Below, piece by piece: positions 13,001 through 28,000 of a stretch of DNA of 64,000 nt. Position 1 is the first letter of the stretch; each line of letters begins with the position of its first letter. The notes beneath the pieces were generated by a model that saw only the letters and a program-made list of their open reading frames with translations, searched no databases and had not been told where the DNA came from. Made by a program: the position numbers and the translations under genes. Source of the DNA: Schistosoma haematobium (Eukaryota; Platyhelminthes; Trematoda; Strigeidida; Schistosomatidae); the NCBI RefSeq assembly GCF_000699445.3, contig NC_067196.1, positions 29,740,616-29,804,615 on the forward strand, written 5' to 3'.

Positions 13001-16000
13001 TTGGGTGAAGGTCACCGCATATATTTATATTTATATATATGATATCTTGAATATATATAGTGTAATTGGTCACCGTGATTATTGTCTCGTCAATGTGTAT
13101 TGTGGTACATAACATAAATTCTGGTGATCTATAGCGCCAATTGAATTTCGATGATGACTAAGTAGGGTATTTTTCTACAAAAATAGCTATGGCTCTCATT
13201 CAAACAATAAAACAGGTTAATTTCGTTAAAGCTTATAACACGATCAGACGTAGTGGCTTAGCTTCGTTAATTGACCACCTTGATAACCGTTATTATGCAA
13301 ATCCCAATGGTGTTTGAATTCAGAAGTCAATAAGTAGTGGTCACAACAACATCAAGCGAATACAGAGGTGAATTTATAGTCAAATCGAATCAAGGCGCAG
13401 CTAAGCAAGGCAAAGGCTATTAATACGATTCGAGCACATATATACATGAGAAAGAGAATGACTCATCGAGCAGTATTTAAGACATCAACATTTTCACATG
13501 AAGAGAGATAAATGTTTGTAAGCTCTCACATGTGATCAAACGTACACGTTTGTACAAATATGATAGTGACCATAATAACACAAAGAAACAAGAGAATTGT
13601 TACTGTTTGAAAAAGATTGTCTGTTAAATAGGTTAGTAAAAAGGCTTGACTAAAACTAACCATAATCGAGATTAATCGCAGGGTGTTGCTATACTGACAT
13701 AATTTTACGTGAAGATATTATTTATCGTCATGTGGTCAGGACCACTAACCACAGTAATCATCAACACTATCTAGTAGGAGTACGAGAGTGTACGTATTTC
13801 GGTCTATTTTTGTCGATAATCCAGCAAATTCTATAACATCGTCAGAAGTATATCTGAAACTTAACTATTGTAGTGAATATACGAAACCCATGATATCGTT
13901 ACTGTGTAAGTGTGCACGATTCTAATTCATTGTTCTAGTCTCCATTCAATTTCTTTTAGTGTTATATTGAAAAGAGGGTGGTTTCAATACTTAGCAAAGT
14001 TAGTTTATCAGATAGGTTGTACAATCGTTCAATACTTAATTGACCGATGATTACTAAAGTCTATGCTTATACAAAACACTGGGATTTCGTGCTAGTTGCT
14101 TATACTGAAGAGGTAAGTGATAACACTTCGGGGAGAAGATTAATTACAACTCATCGTTTTCAACATGAAAGATGAAATTGAAGATTACCAGTGTTAAATT
14201 GAGTTACATCATCCAGTGGAAATGATATGAGATGTTATGATATAGATATAGATTCTTCCAATCTAGTAGTATGTTTAAGGTATCCGATCATAAAGTATAG
14301 TAATTCGAATAGTTTGAAATAATGCTGAAAAAGATTTGATGTATTACATTAATTCGCTCACTTAGGGAGCTTTTCTATCTATGCGCACATGTAAAGTTAT
14401 TGCACGACTTGACGTAAACTAAAAGAATACTAACCAATATAAAGGATTCTGCAATACAATTTTACATTAAATTAAGTCCAGTAATGAATCCGGAATTTGG
14501 ATTAAACCCCAACAATCCTAAGTAAATGATTCAACCACAAGATCTAGATCCCTCAAAGACGATTACGTATCGACGATCCTTTCGTACTGACTATATTCAA
14601 CAATTTCATTACATTATAGAGTTAAGTGCCTTGAATGATCAGCGAATGAAGTTTGATATGCGAACCATATTGCCACTATTCAAGGAAACTAACAAAATAA
14701 TAGTAAGAGCATATGACTATTTTGATTGCAATGAAATGGATGGAACAGTTTACTTTCCTAGTAGCCTAATTATAAGACCAGACTTTCAAGTTATCATTTT
14801 GAATTTCTCACTCTAGGCATCTTAACATCATCAAATAGCTTACATTTTAAATAGGATATGTATATATATACCCTATTTAACGACTGAAAGTCTACGTAAG
14901 AATTTGCATTATTTAGTTACATAGATGTCATTGAGATAGATTTTTATTGAGCTAGTCAGTTCTCCATAAAAACCTTATCAAAGTTATCATGATGTCGTTC
15001 ATTTTTCACAGATGTCACTCGACGAATTTACCAGTATTGAGTCTAAAGTGTTTTGACCATTAATCTTCAAATGTTAGAAATATTCAGGTTATTTTTAGGG
15101 ATGCTGTGATGCAAAAGCTTTACGCTTCAGTGATCTGCAATGACGACCTTAATAAATGTGTTGGTCAAAATCTGACTTGTCCATATGATTTAGTCAAGAC
15201 TATTGAGAATATAGAAATGTTTCTATGTCTATTGACCAAGGTATTCAGTGCTAGAAGTACTTCTTGATATCAAAGTGTACAGAAGTCGACTGAATAAAGA
15301 GTAGTTTACAATGACAGGAATAAGTGAAAGACTGTGTAGTGTTTTCTGACATTTGCGTCCATCCTTGATAAATCACTTGCAATCTGACACGTCATTTCGA
15401 CATAATTAAATATTACTCATACGAACAATAGCTCTAATCCCCTGACAACTTATCAAATGAGAGATTATTGATCCGTTAGGAAAATTACCATTTCAATATG
15501 GTTAATTGAAGTAGCATTTAATCAGGAAATCGTTTTATCATGAAAAATGTATGAGTTACACTTTCAACCACAGTGTGTAGAAGCTGGGATTATTTGATGA
15601 GTCATGTAATATCATATATAGTAATAATTACACAAGTAAATTGTTCACTGAGTAATTATACTCCAAAGTTCATAGCACCATACATGTTTAAAAATTGAAG
15701 TGAATGAGAGGTTTGTACGTTTCTAAGTTTTATCGAAGTAAATAAATGAATGTATTTCTTCTAAGCTCCGTGTCATCGTCATTTCGTTAATGAATATTGA
15801 AAGACAGTGCTTTAAAAAACCTTAGCAAGTTTGCAAAACTTGATGTTTAAAATCTTTCAAATTCCTTTTTTATATAATCTGATGTACATAACAAAACTTA
15901 TTTGGTTTTGATCGGATCTGATTAAAAAGCTCTTTCATGTTTTTTTCATTAGAAAATTAGAATTATCTATGTAATAATTTGCAAAGTGGATTGAAAATAT

Positions 16001-19000
16001 TCTTACTAGTATCGGTACTTCTTCGAAATACTCAGATAAGTAAAACAGAAAACACATTTCAAAGAGATCACTGATTTAATCAGCAAATCATTGCATCAAT
16101 ATTCCAATGTCATCAGGAAAAACTGTTGAAATTTAATTATTTTTCCTCGAATCTTCATAGGTATCTTTCATCTTAGTTTCTGTATTATAGATTGATGCCT
16201 CTTAGTTTAAGTGATTCATTTAAACAAACATTTGCGATAGTTCAAAGGATCACTATGTCTTCTATTAAATTATCCTCATATAATCAGTTAAACCATACTG
16301 TAAAAAAACCTAGAACCAAACACTACATCATTTAACGGAGCTGGAACATTAAGAAGAGAAACTTATTATTTATTCAATCAGTTGATAGACAGTTATTTTA
16401 ATACGTAGATATAAAATTGAATAGAAAAAAAGGATATTCATTGTTCACACTGTTAAAATAGTGAAAAAGAATTTTTCCAATAATAATAACAAACTACTAT
16501 AGCTGGGACGACAAATTACAAAGAAACCCCGTGTATTATGAATTGAGAAAAAAAAGATTATTAGATTAATTATCACGTAGAACAATATAGTGCATGACAT
16601 TTTACTTAATTTATGATGATAAACATACATATTATATTGAGTAGAGTTAATCATTAAAATTTAGTTTTCTCGCTTAACGAATTGGTATTGATTACCCTTA
16701 TTTTTACATGTAATGTGTATAGAAACTATGCTATGCTTTATGTATTTAACATATACATATGTATATGGATTTAAAGAGAACAGGCTTGCAATAATGTCTC
16801 ATCCCTTTGAATATGACTGTAATTGTTTCTTTCTTTTACGAAAAAAAAGGGAAAAAAACAAATGAAATATTTCATCTATATATGGAAGCTGTTTGACACT
16901 GGGAAGGCTAGTAAAGTGTACAGTTGCTTCGTTCATTCTAAAGAAAAGTATTTTCATTTGACTAATGCATTATTCTTTATGCTAAATTGAAAACATCGCA
17001 TACAACGACATATTTACTACAAATTGAAACTCAGTCATACAAATAATAATAACGAAAATTAGAGCGTGTTAACATCCACAACAAGTTGATGAACTTATAA
17101 ATTCTAACTAAGAAATACTATTGGCATGGCTCATTACAATAACGTGACCAATTACTTATGTTATAGTGTTATTTAATTTACTCAACTGTAAGAGTCACAA
17201 ATTTTATACGATGATTCGAATCCCTATTAATCAATGGTTGAAACTGAAGTGATCTGAAGACAAGACATGTGTAAATATTAGTTGAAATCAATTTACGTTT
17301 ACACAAGTAATTTGTTATTCTCTCTATATATATACAAAATGTTACTTACTATTATCTATGCATAATCCATGAAATTTAATGATATTTGGATGTGGTTCTA
17401 GCTCAATTAAAACTTTCGCTTCTCGAATTAAATTAATTAATTGCCTATTTCGAAATCCATCTAGAGAATAACAAAAGAAAATGGTGAAGTTAACAAATAG
17501 AAAAAAACAATGTCTATGTAAAACAAAAACATTAGTAAAGGTAAAATAAATTGTACACGAAAAACTTACTGTAATAAAAACAGTGTAATTCATCAAGAAT
17601 CAATGGCAGATAAATACTAACATCATTCAATTATGATCTCGTTTTGTCGTAATATTCAAACATTCAAGTGGTTCACTAAATATCACGTGTTAATTATTTA
17701 CTCATAGTATCTGGAGTTTTATTTTTTAGATGAAACAATAATTATGTTAGTCTACTACAAGGGAAATCATTTTGACAGGCATTAGAAAATTATCACACAA
17801 TCTATCGTAGAATAAACACTATTGTTATATTTCTAAGCTTAATTTACTTTATTGTCTTTGTAATAGAAGACAAATCATTATCTCGTGAGAAAATGCATGA
17901 AAAGTACCAATTAAACATGATTTACAATAGCAAAATCATATTAAAACACCTTTCATCACTTTCCAACCTCAAGCCGACATAAATACATAAGAGACGTTTA
18001 CCTGATGAACAGAAAATAATGAATTCATAAATCCAATTGTTTAAACGTTTGGTAACACTTTACTTAATAAAAATAATATTGACTTGAAAAGTTATTTGTT
18101 ATATGGTTTTATTTTGAAATTAGAAACTTATGAAACCTCTGTTCAAAATTAAAAAGTTTAATTGTTTTCCTAAAACTTAATCAAATCTATATGAAGTTAA
18201 AACAGTCAAGTATGAGAAAAGTATGTATTCAGATGATTCGCTACAGGCTAATTCATTTAAAGTTAAAAACTTGTTCTGTCACCAATATATATATATGTTT
18301 ATCCCATCTGATTAACACAGAGTGTACATATGACATGGTAATTTTATGTTGCTAAACATTAGTTCACTATGATATTAGAGATAATTTAATCAATATATAA
18401 ATATCAGAATGGGTTTTGTGGAGATTTTTAGAACTTTCACTAGTCCTATGTCTGAATCTCGCGGGGTGCAGGATCGTGGATGCGCACAGCTGAGGAGTCC
18501 CATACTAGGACCAAACGGCCGTCTAGTGCTTCCAGGTTTTCCATGGTGGTCTAGCTTCAATTAACTCACGATTTCAACCAGTGCAATGTGTAAATACATG
18601 GAATGTTAACTAGACAGTAGTTTGTATGATTATATAAAATAATACGATGTATTTATAAAGTTGTCAATGAACAAAGTTTTTTAAGAAGAGCTATCGAAAT
18701 TAATACTTCAGAAGATGAAAAAAAGGAACCGAACATTGAAACAAAACATCTTGGAATTTAATAAATTTCTTATAAATATTCGTTTAAAATGTGGTAAGAT
18801 GAAACGGTTTGTTGTTGAACCATCACTCGAATAAAATATAAATTGGTACTGTAATTTTACTTCAACCCGATTGGACGATAGAAGAATATCACCAATTCTT
18901 CAAACTAAACAGAATTAAAGCCTTCTATAAGACTACCAAAATCCCTTAGTTTTCAGCATGACATATAACAGATCACTACAAGACACATTTTTTAAGAAAT

Positions 19001-22000
19001 TCGATCTATATTCTTGTGTATTTCTCTATTGGAAAAGTTAATGAATAATTGGTGCATGAGTTGAACAAATGTACTTTGTCTAGGTAAAAGCTAGAAAAGG
19101 CAAACATGATCACATATAAACATAGATCAACAAAATTTCACCTTATAATTTTTAATATTTGATATAACGAAAGAAATACAAACACAGTTTAGGTAATATC
19201 ACATGAAGAACATACTCATTTACCTAATTATCGTTTAAATATTGTTTTACGAAATTTATCCATCAACGTTTCTATGCTTTTTACAATAGACCTTAAAACA
19301 TATGCATGCACATACAACTCAACAATATTGTATAGCAGTATGGAATATAGGTTTAATATACTGTGTAGGAGACTTATGGTACTTATCACATTAATCAAAT
19401 ACCTAGACTTATATATACCAAGTTAACAGAAAAACAATTAGTACCTAAGAGATTAAATGTCTAAACAACTGAGCTGGCCTTGACTACTGATAAAAATTGT
19501 AAATGTTTCTACATAGTTCATCAGTTAAAATGAATAAAAATTCCTATTAACATCTCAATTTATTGCGATGTTTAAATCATACGACAGATTTAGAATATTT
19601 ACTCATTTAACTTAAAGTGAATCTAATTAATAACAGTTGAACTATTGTAAACTTCAAATTACATTAATTCTTGATGAATACATATATATATATATTGGCT
19701 ATTGGATGAGGTAATTGAAATATTGAAACTATCATAATGAGTTTGAACAATTTAAATAAATTGTGAAAGAGAAATCAAATGATAGAAAAACACCTTCAAC
19801 AACATTATGAGAAGATGGCTTCAAATAAATAGTTGTAAGCATTAAGATAATATGAATATCAATACAGGAAGTTCATATAACGATGAATTTCAAATGGTTA
19901 ATAGAATAAATAATAGGCTAGATGATTTTTTCTTAAAAGTGACAATTTCCAATATGCGTATAGTGATATCCAACTATTATATTATAATGTCTAGGATTTC
20001 TTTAAAAAGTATATAACAATCTTGAAAGTTTTCATTTGTTGATTTTGTAGAACTACATAATTTAAACAATGTATATATCTATAGAATATGTATAATAATG
20101 AAGTCTTACAACATGTTAGATCCTACTTTTTAAAAATGTCCCAGTTATGCGGGCTGGTCATAGTAATTGATTTTTCAATTTTATGACTTTACAAAGCAAT
20201 CGTAATAATTGTTTAATTTACTCTGTGTTATTTACTTCAGTTTTTTATCTGAACTTCTTAAAATCTCCAGATCATCTTGAATTCCTCATACGTCTAGAAT
20301 TTCCTAGTAGGAAGTTCCATAACTGACGTTTATGAATTTATTACTCACACTATACTAAATGTTATAGCATGGTACTTTTATAATTTAGAACTCACTTGTA
20401 ATTTCTTGAATGTTCTTGGTTCTGAATTTGATGCAAATCAATATCAATTAGCTGTATCTACGCTCTAGATAACACTAGAACAGTCATCAGTAAGATGGAA
20501 CCTGACACGTATAAACATCGGCCTAGAGTACCATGCTACATCAGTAAAGTGACATAAAATTATTAACATGAATACCAATGTACTAATAGTAGTATCAGTG
20601 ATTTTAGAAAAGATTAGGTATAGGAAAATATGACTCCAGAAAGAAATGAATTCGTGGAATAAAAGGTATGAAATAATCTTGAAACTAAGGTTCTAAGGAA
20701 GACAAATAAAGAATCCATGTACGCCATTGTGACATATTCTGATTCATGTCACCAGATGTCTTTAATCATTAGTCACGAAAATCCCATTGATCTCAACAAG
20801 ATAATCTTAATGAACTAATATAGTTCAATTCAGGAGTCAATGATTTCATGAGTTGATGGCGCATGTTTTATTAATAAGCCCTAGCTTACTCTTACAACAA
20901 CCAACATCGTTTGTCGAGTTAGGAGGCCGTTTGTCATACATAATGAGTGCTTTAGCCACTTTATTTGGTGAATGTCCACAAATCACATTAACTGATCTAC
21001 TATCTTTACTAAGTGCCCTACAGGTAACTACAATATTGTTGAATCAGTACGCCAAACATAGACGAGAAATTGCTTAGGATACACCTATGGTAAATACTTA
21101 GTCTACCTATGTCTTCTACTTTTAAATATCGTGTTTTACAGCAAAATAGTAACACGCAGCGGATTATCATAGAGTGTAGTCGCCCACGCTACAAAAGATG
21201 CGGGTTAGTAAAGCCAAGTGAGCATTCTGTACCTGTGTTAAGATTTAGTCAGGAAGCAAACCAACAGGACTGACTAAACTTTCAAGATAGTCGAAGTAGT
21301 TAACGTGCTCAGATGCTTTATTCCATATGGTTGCTTTAGGCATTGATGTTGACCGGTTCTGAACCAACATTTTAGATTTGAAGGGTGAGAGATGGATGCA
21401 AAACATGATTGTATTGTTATTTAAGGTATTCGGAGGACTGGATTATGTCAGGGTCATCATGAAATAATATTATTTATTCGTGTGTTCTAAGTCAATAAGT
21501 GAGTCTCCTAGTAGGAGATCAATCCTTCGAAAATGTATTGGTGTGTAATTCATGTCACAGTGATCATCCGGTATTTTGTATCAGTGACTCAAAAATCGTT
21601 TGGGAAAACTTATGATTGAGTAGGAATCTTGAATTTAAAAAATGTTCCCCATACTTTTGCGATAATTTCCTTTTCGTAATAATTTTTGAATATTTAAATA
21701 CAAACAGCCAAACCATCTCAATGAGCTAATGGCTCTAATCTTCAATAGCTAGTTTCGAACGCTTCCAACCTTAGGTAAATTTATTAAAGTCAAACAGTTC
21801 AGTACAAAATCAGATTCTGAAGATCTGAAATACCCATTTCATTAAATAAATTCATTGTCCCCAACGAATCATATAAAGAATTATTCCTCAAATGACACTA
21901 CGATTAGTGTCCTGGTTATTAGACATTATTACAGTCTACCAAACTAGAAATGCAGTTTTACCACAGTAAATGAACAAATCTAGGGCTACAGGCGTATACC

Positions 22001-25000
22001 ATAGTTTTGAATTGCAGTTAAGGAATTTTAGTACCAATCAGTTTTTCCATAATTAATAAAACTCCGAATTCTCAAACTTTGTGCACAGCAATTTTTTAAT
22101 ATCACATTATAAGAAAATAATGCCTAGCAGTGTGAGTCAGTGGGACTTAAATTACCAAAGATAACTGATTTTTTCGATCTCCAGCCAAAGAGATTATTGG
22201 TTAGTAGTTTGATAAATCCAATTGTTTTTATTATGCATGTTAAAGATGATACACCAGACAGGTAAACGACATTTTACTTGGTATCCACAATTTCTGAAGT
22301 GAAAACTCTAAGTTTTTAATTTATTTAAAAGTTCAAATCCGAAATACTATTCGGTCAGAACTAGTTCTTGGTCAATTACAAAACTGCCTTTATAAATGGA
22401 TAGTTTATGGAAAAGAAAACGACAATGTAAACAAATTCTACATATTTGATGAACTTATTAAAAACTACAGGTTACTCTGCATGTAAACTGAGAAAAAATG
22501 ACATATAGACTCGTGTTTATAGATATCGTTTATTCCTTTCTTATAATCTTTATAAGGAGCTAAACAAATTTTCAAGTCCTCGAATCGTTCCTAATTAGGG
22601 TTAGGATTAATGGTTTTCATCACGAATTGACATTAGCTATAACGCAAAAGTGGTTTGTATTCATGCAGATCAATGAATTTAGCGCAGAAATCCGAAGGGC
22701 ACTATACGAATAATTCGTCTACAAAATATGGTAACAAGTTAAAGTTTGTTTCAGGGTTAAGGGTTTGGAGATTAAGACGTAGGAATAGTGTTGATTTACT
22801 CGTTACAGTTTAAAAAGATAGAATTGAGTTCAGTTTGTCTTAGGCTATCCGTTCTTACTCTGTGGTTGAAAAAAAGAAATACTTCACCATTAGTTCAAAC
22901 ATTTTGAGCAATATAAAAGGTATTTCTACTGTTCGTCTTAAGTAATGTTTGGATTTCGCGCAAAAATCTTAATTCTAACGAGCTAGTCCACAATATCCTA
23001 ATACTTTTGTCCATTATTCCTTACTTTTAAACAAATTCGTTTACTAATGATGAGCTAGCAACGACTTATCTTTGTAGATTTACTCAGCAACTATTAGTAA
23101 TAATAATAACACTATTATTATTGTTACTATTATCATTATTAATATCACTACTATTATTGACAGTGACATATGGACGACTATATGAGTACAACAGATTATT
23201 GTTCACTGTCAGACAACTTTATTCACAATAAATGAAGCTTTTATTTTCTCTCATACAAATGGCACTATTTATTTCCCATGTAATTATATTTTTGGGTTAA
23301 GTTAATTACACAGACAGATGCAAAAGATAATTTTATTAATTCAGTATTTTTGTACAGATACAAATGAAACTTATAACATTAATTTGTATTCTACTCATTT
23401 TCAGTATGATCTGTAAGTAGTTTGACCAGACATTTTTTAATTAAATTGTTTAAAAATTGGATCTTAACAATATTGGTGGGAAGATTTCATGTGTTTTTTT
23501 TTAAAGCTTATACAACATCATAAAATATGAAACAATTAGTTACTAGATATATCCTAGAATGAATGAATAGAATAATTTAAGAGAAAGAGGGATGTTCGAA
23601 TTAATTTTCAAAGGCGATCGATTCGAGAGTAAATTTCGTATCCTTGCAATATTTGTTTTCCTAACATATATATGTATGTACTTTTTCACTTAATGTGCAA
23701 AACGTTTATTAATATTATGAACTTTTCTGTGTTTTGAACTAGAACTAAATTTCAATTGTTGAGATCATGAGTCGATTGAAGCTAGACCACCATGGAAAAC
23801 CTGGAAGCACTGGACGGCCATTTCATCCTATCGTGGGACTCTTCAGGAGTGCGCATCGACGACCTCGCCCCCTGCGAGACTCGAACCCAGGACCTATTGG
23901 TCTCGCACGTGAGCACTTAAGCACTAGACCACTGAGCCGGCATCCAACGATGTTAATGTCTAACTTCAACTAATCCACTAAATTCAGCGACATATACACC
24001 ACTGTCATCAGTGAGTTACCATCTCACAACTAAATTATCTTTAATTCGGAGAAAATATTACCGTTTTGAGTAGGGCATATAAAAAATCAGTAAATTGGAA
24101 TTCTAAAGTACTTGTCGTACTAATTACAACTGAGTTTATGTTCTGATTTACCTATCATTTCTAAGTAACATAAATCAACGAGGACCATTCTAAATGATGT
24201 GAATACTATAACATTATCACTTCTAGTTGATTCACGTGATCAATTAAACCAACATTATGCAAATGTAATCGAAGTATTGGGTCCTCGATAATTAGTAAGG
24301 TTACAGTCGTACCCATCTTGTTCGTAATCCAATTTATCTGCTTGTATATCATTACGGTTTTATCATAAACCAAGTGGAAAATCTAGTCGACGAGGAACTA
24401 AACATAATTATAGTGATATAACTCAATCATGAACAATGTAAAGCCCCGGATTATTATGTATCAACCAAAGCTGCTGCATTATATAAAAAATATAAACATT
24501 TCATACACGTCATCAATGGAGGAAGAAGGGTCAAAAGGTGAGAGATTATCTTCAAGATATATATCCATCAATATGCTCAATTCAATATTTGGTCTACGGA
24601 TATTCGAATAATAAAACTATTCAAATTAACGTTTTAGCTGATGCGTTTTCGATTGGGTAAGTGATGAGATTATATTAGAATGGTGTCCCAACAGTCGTCA
24701 GTAACACTGGCTATAATTTGTAGAATGCATACATAATAAAATTCATTAGATAGGAAGGGGATATTTTTAATCACAAAAGCAATTAAATATTTAAAGTATT
24801 TACTGGATGGTATATATATATATATAACCGAACTCACCTTTCAACGTTTTGATAGCAATCTCAGTACCATTAGAATTGCTTTCGTCGTCAGCATTAATGG
24901 ATAACTTTCCTTTATAAACAATTCCATAATTACCTTCACCAAGGAGATTTTCTAGAGTAAAAGATGATTTCGGTATATATGTTTTAGGACTAGAATTCAA

Positions 25001-28000
25001 ATACTGAGTTAACCATTGTAACAGCATTACGTTACATTGTAGAACGTTATATTTTTGTGAAAAATATTTGGATGGTTGACATAGTAATCTTTGTGAAAAT
25101 GACGTAAGTATATCTATTATCTTATGTTTTGTATCTGTATCGACACTACTGATGTTAGAAGAACCAGATCGAGAATATATTGCACATGGTGATAAAGGGG
25201 AAGATAATGACAACGATGGTGGCGACGACGATGTAGAAGAGCCGGAGTGATGCAATAATAATTTATGTTCTGGCTTTGTGTACAGTAAATTCATTTTACG
25301 GAAAACATCAACACGTTTCGATTTTGCATTTTTATCCAAAAAATCAATAGGTATAGATAGCACAGTTTGCATTGACTTACGCCTAATTTGTATACAATAT
25401 ATCAATGATAGAGGGATAGTTGAAATTGTTATAAATATGATTATCCAAATAAGAATAGGTGGGAGGAACCTAGAGATTAAATCTGTTGTAAAATAATGAT
25501 AAAAATGAAAAAGACATGTAAGGAAGAACGGCTAAGCAATTGAACATATTCAATAATCTAGCTTAGATTGATGATATCTAGTAACTTTACTAGTATAGTG
25601 GGAATAGTATAAACAAAAGGAATATTATATTTAAAATAAGAACAAACAATATCAATGATGAATTTTACGACATTATGAAAGCGTATTTTTGAAATTGTAC
25701 AATTACAAGTTAAAAGTTTAGCCATATTTTGTTTTCCCTGAGATGTTAAGGTTTTAATGCTATCAAGCGAGAGGGCATTTGTGAACAAATGATACGCAGT
25801 ATGTAGTAGCTCCCTATCAATCTCTGAATGATTTATACATATACCAACGCTTACTTGTCCTCAGGTTAAAATGCTACTAGCATACGTCACATTAATTCAT
25901 TCATATTAAAACTCAAGGATTAATTAATCCCTATGTTCTAGTCTTAAACATAATACCGTTACTCGAAATATTCCTGAAGTGGTGTATTCTTTTTGAGTAG
26001 GTGGAAATTGTATGAGAGGATTGATTCTCGCGTTAGTTGTAGTTGGGAGTCGGCTGGTATCATTTCAGAATAATTTAATAAACAAACAAATCTACACAAT
26101 AAAGATATAAACCATAAGTCTATAACCTGAATGGAGAAATAAAGTTACACTCTAGAATCTATAGTACGGAAGTTCATGGCTGTCAACAATAACCTTCGTC
26201 TTTCAGTTATTTCAGTACACCAATTTTCATCCCCTGACATCATATCATTGAACAAACGTATTATTATCACAGTTAATATTCTTTGAATAGATACATTCTC
26301 TGTTTGTAAGTTGAAAATAGTTTTTTTCCAATACATTTATTTAACTGTTACTCTTACAAAACATAAGTAAATTATGAGAAGCGGAGTCAAATTTCGAGTA
26401 ATTGACCTTTGAGTAACATCCTATAACACGTAAATTAGTTCCTGTTGTTGATAAGATCTTATCGACCATTTGTTGTGTAACTTCTAATCCAGGTGATTCA
26501 ACATATAGATTAGTGTACTGTGTGATGTTCTGTAGATGGAAGCAATCGACAAGTATGTTAGTTTTTGATGGGCTTTTTATAACTATCTCATTATAAAGAC
26601 CAAAAATTACGATATAGAACTTTTTGCATTAAAAGAATTTTTCTAAGAGTTAACATCTTTAATGAACGTAATCTACTACGACGGTTGATGAATGTTTATA
26701 CATGATGAAATTAACCCTCCAGAATTACATCAATTGGTAAGTGATTTTCTAAATTATTAATATTTTGACTACTTGCAAGTAGTCATTAGGACCTTGATTC
26801 AATAATTTGTCTTCTAATAAAGAATCGACAAAAAGAGACGATACAACAAACTAGATACGATAACAACACAACATTACTGAATATATGTCCACAATGGCCT
26901 TCAGAACAACTTTTGAAGAGCATCATCCATAATCAGGATAAGATTGGATTTCGTTTCACTAATCAACTGGTATGTGTGTATGTAAACAGTATTAAGCTGT
27001 TGACAAATTTTTATAACTAAATCAAAATTTAGTTGATATATTGTACAATTACAAACAATCAACTACTTTAACCCATCAAGAAACAAAGTAAAGTATCTAC
27101 TAATATAAAAGAAGACCACATATTCAAATAAAAACACCGAGATTTTTCAATTTATTGGTGACGTAAACATGAATACTCAGGATTTTTGAATAGTCATGCC
27201 ATGATAACAAGAGAAAATCTTTGGAAAATCGGCAGTGTTTCGAACTAATATATATAAGACAAACAACTATTCATAATGAGAATTCTCTTAAACAATCATA
27301 TGGTTAACAGAAAACAAATATAAATATAATAAATCTTTCTAATAGGATAAAATCGATTATCATTTTAGTAATATTTAGGTATGGATATAATCACCAAATG
27401 ATTGAGAATAAGTTTTAATGGATGACGCTAGATTGTAGTACTATAAGCTAATGAAAAAAAATCACACCACGTCATTGTTTCCACTTTTTAGTTTTATTTT
27501 GAATTATTCACTCAAAGCACGTCCCAGCATGATCTAGTGTGCACCCTTAATGACAAGCCAATAGGCATATAGAACAAGAACGAAAAAAAATATGCTCATA
27601 AACATGTGATTGTTATCCTAGAGCAAGAACATTTTGGACTGATTTGTGAAATTAACCTTCATTTTATGTAAATTGACCAGCACTTTTATATTAGACAGAA
27701 GTTACATTTAAGTCTTACTTTAAACACAATGTAGCTTGTAACATGTTTGAACAGACAACCCCGATTCTTGCCTAATGATGAGGGGATGTATGATAAATAC
27801 TTGAGTGAGAACGCCCCCGCATGTAACAACACAGCCCAAATATAAATTAGGTGGTAATCTGACCAAATCATATTAAAATCCACAAGGTCGTTATACTATG
27901 AGCGTTAGACGGACATATACATGTTTATACATAAACATCAGACTTGTCATGTGAGCACCACTTCGGTTTGAAAATTAAACAGTAGGTTGATAGGCCTGGG

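Noticed and set aside
5050..25405. Venus kinase receptor as an alternative identity of the kinase gene
   Set aside because: The ectodomain shows Ig domains, an acid box and RPYW, and the kinase has the RRPPG motif; no Venus flytrap features were seen.
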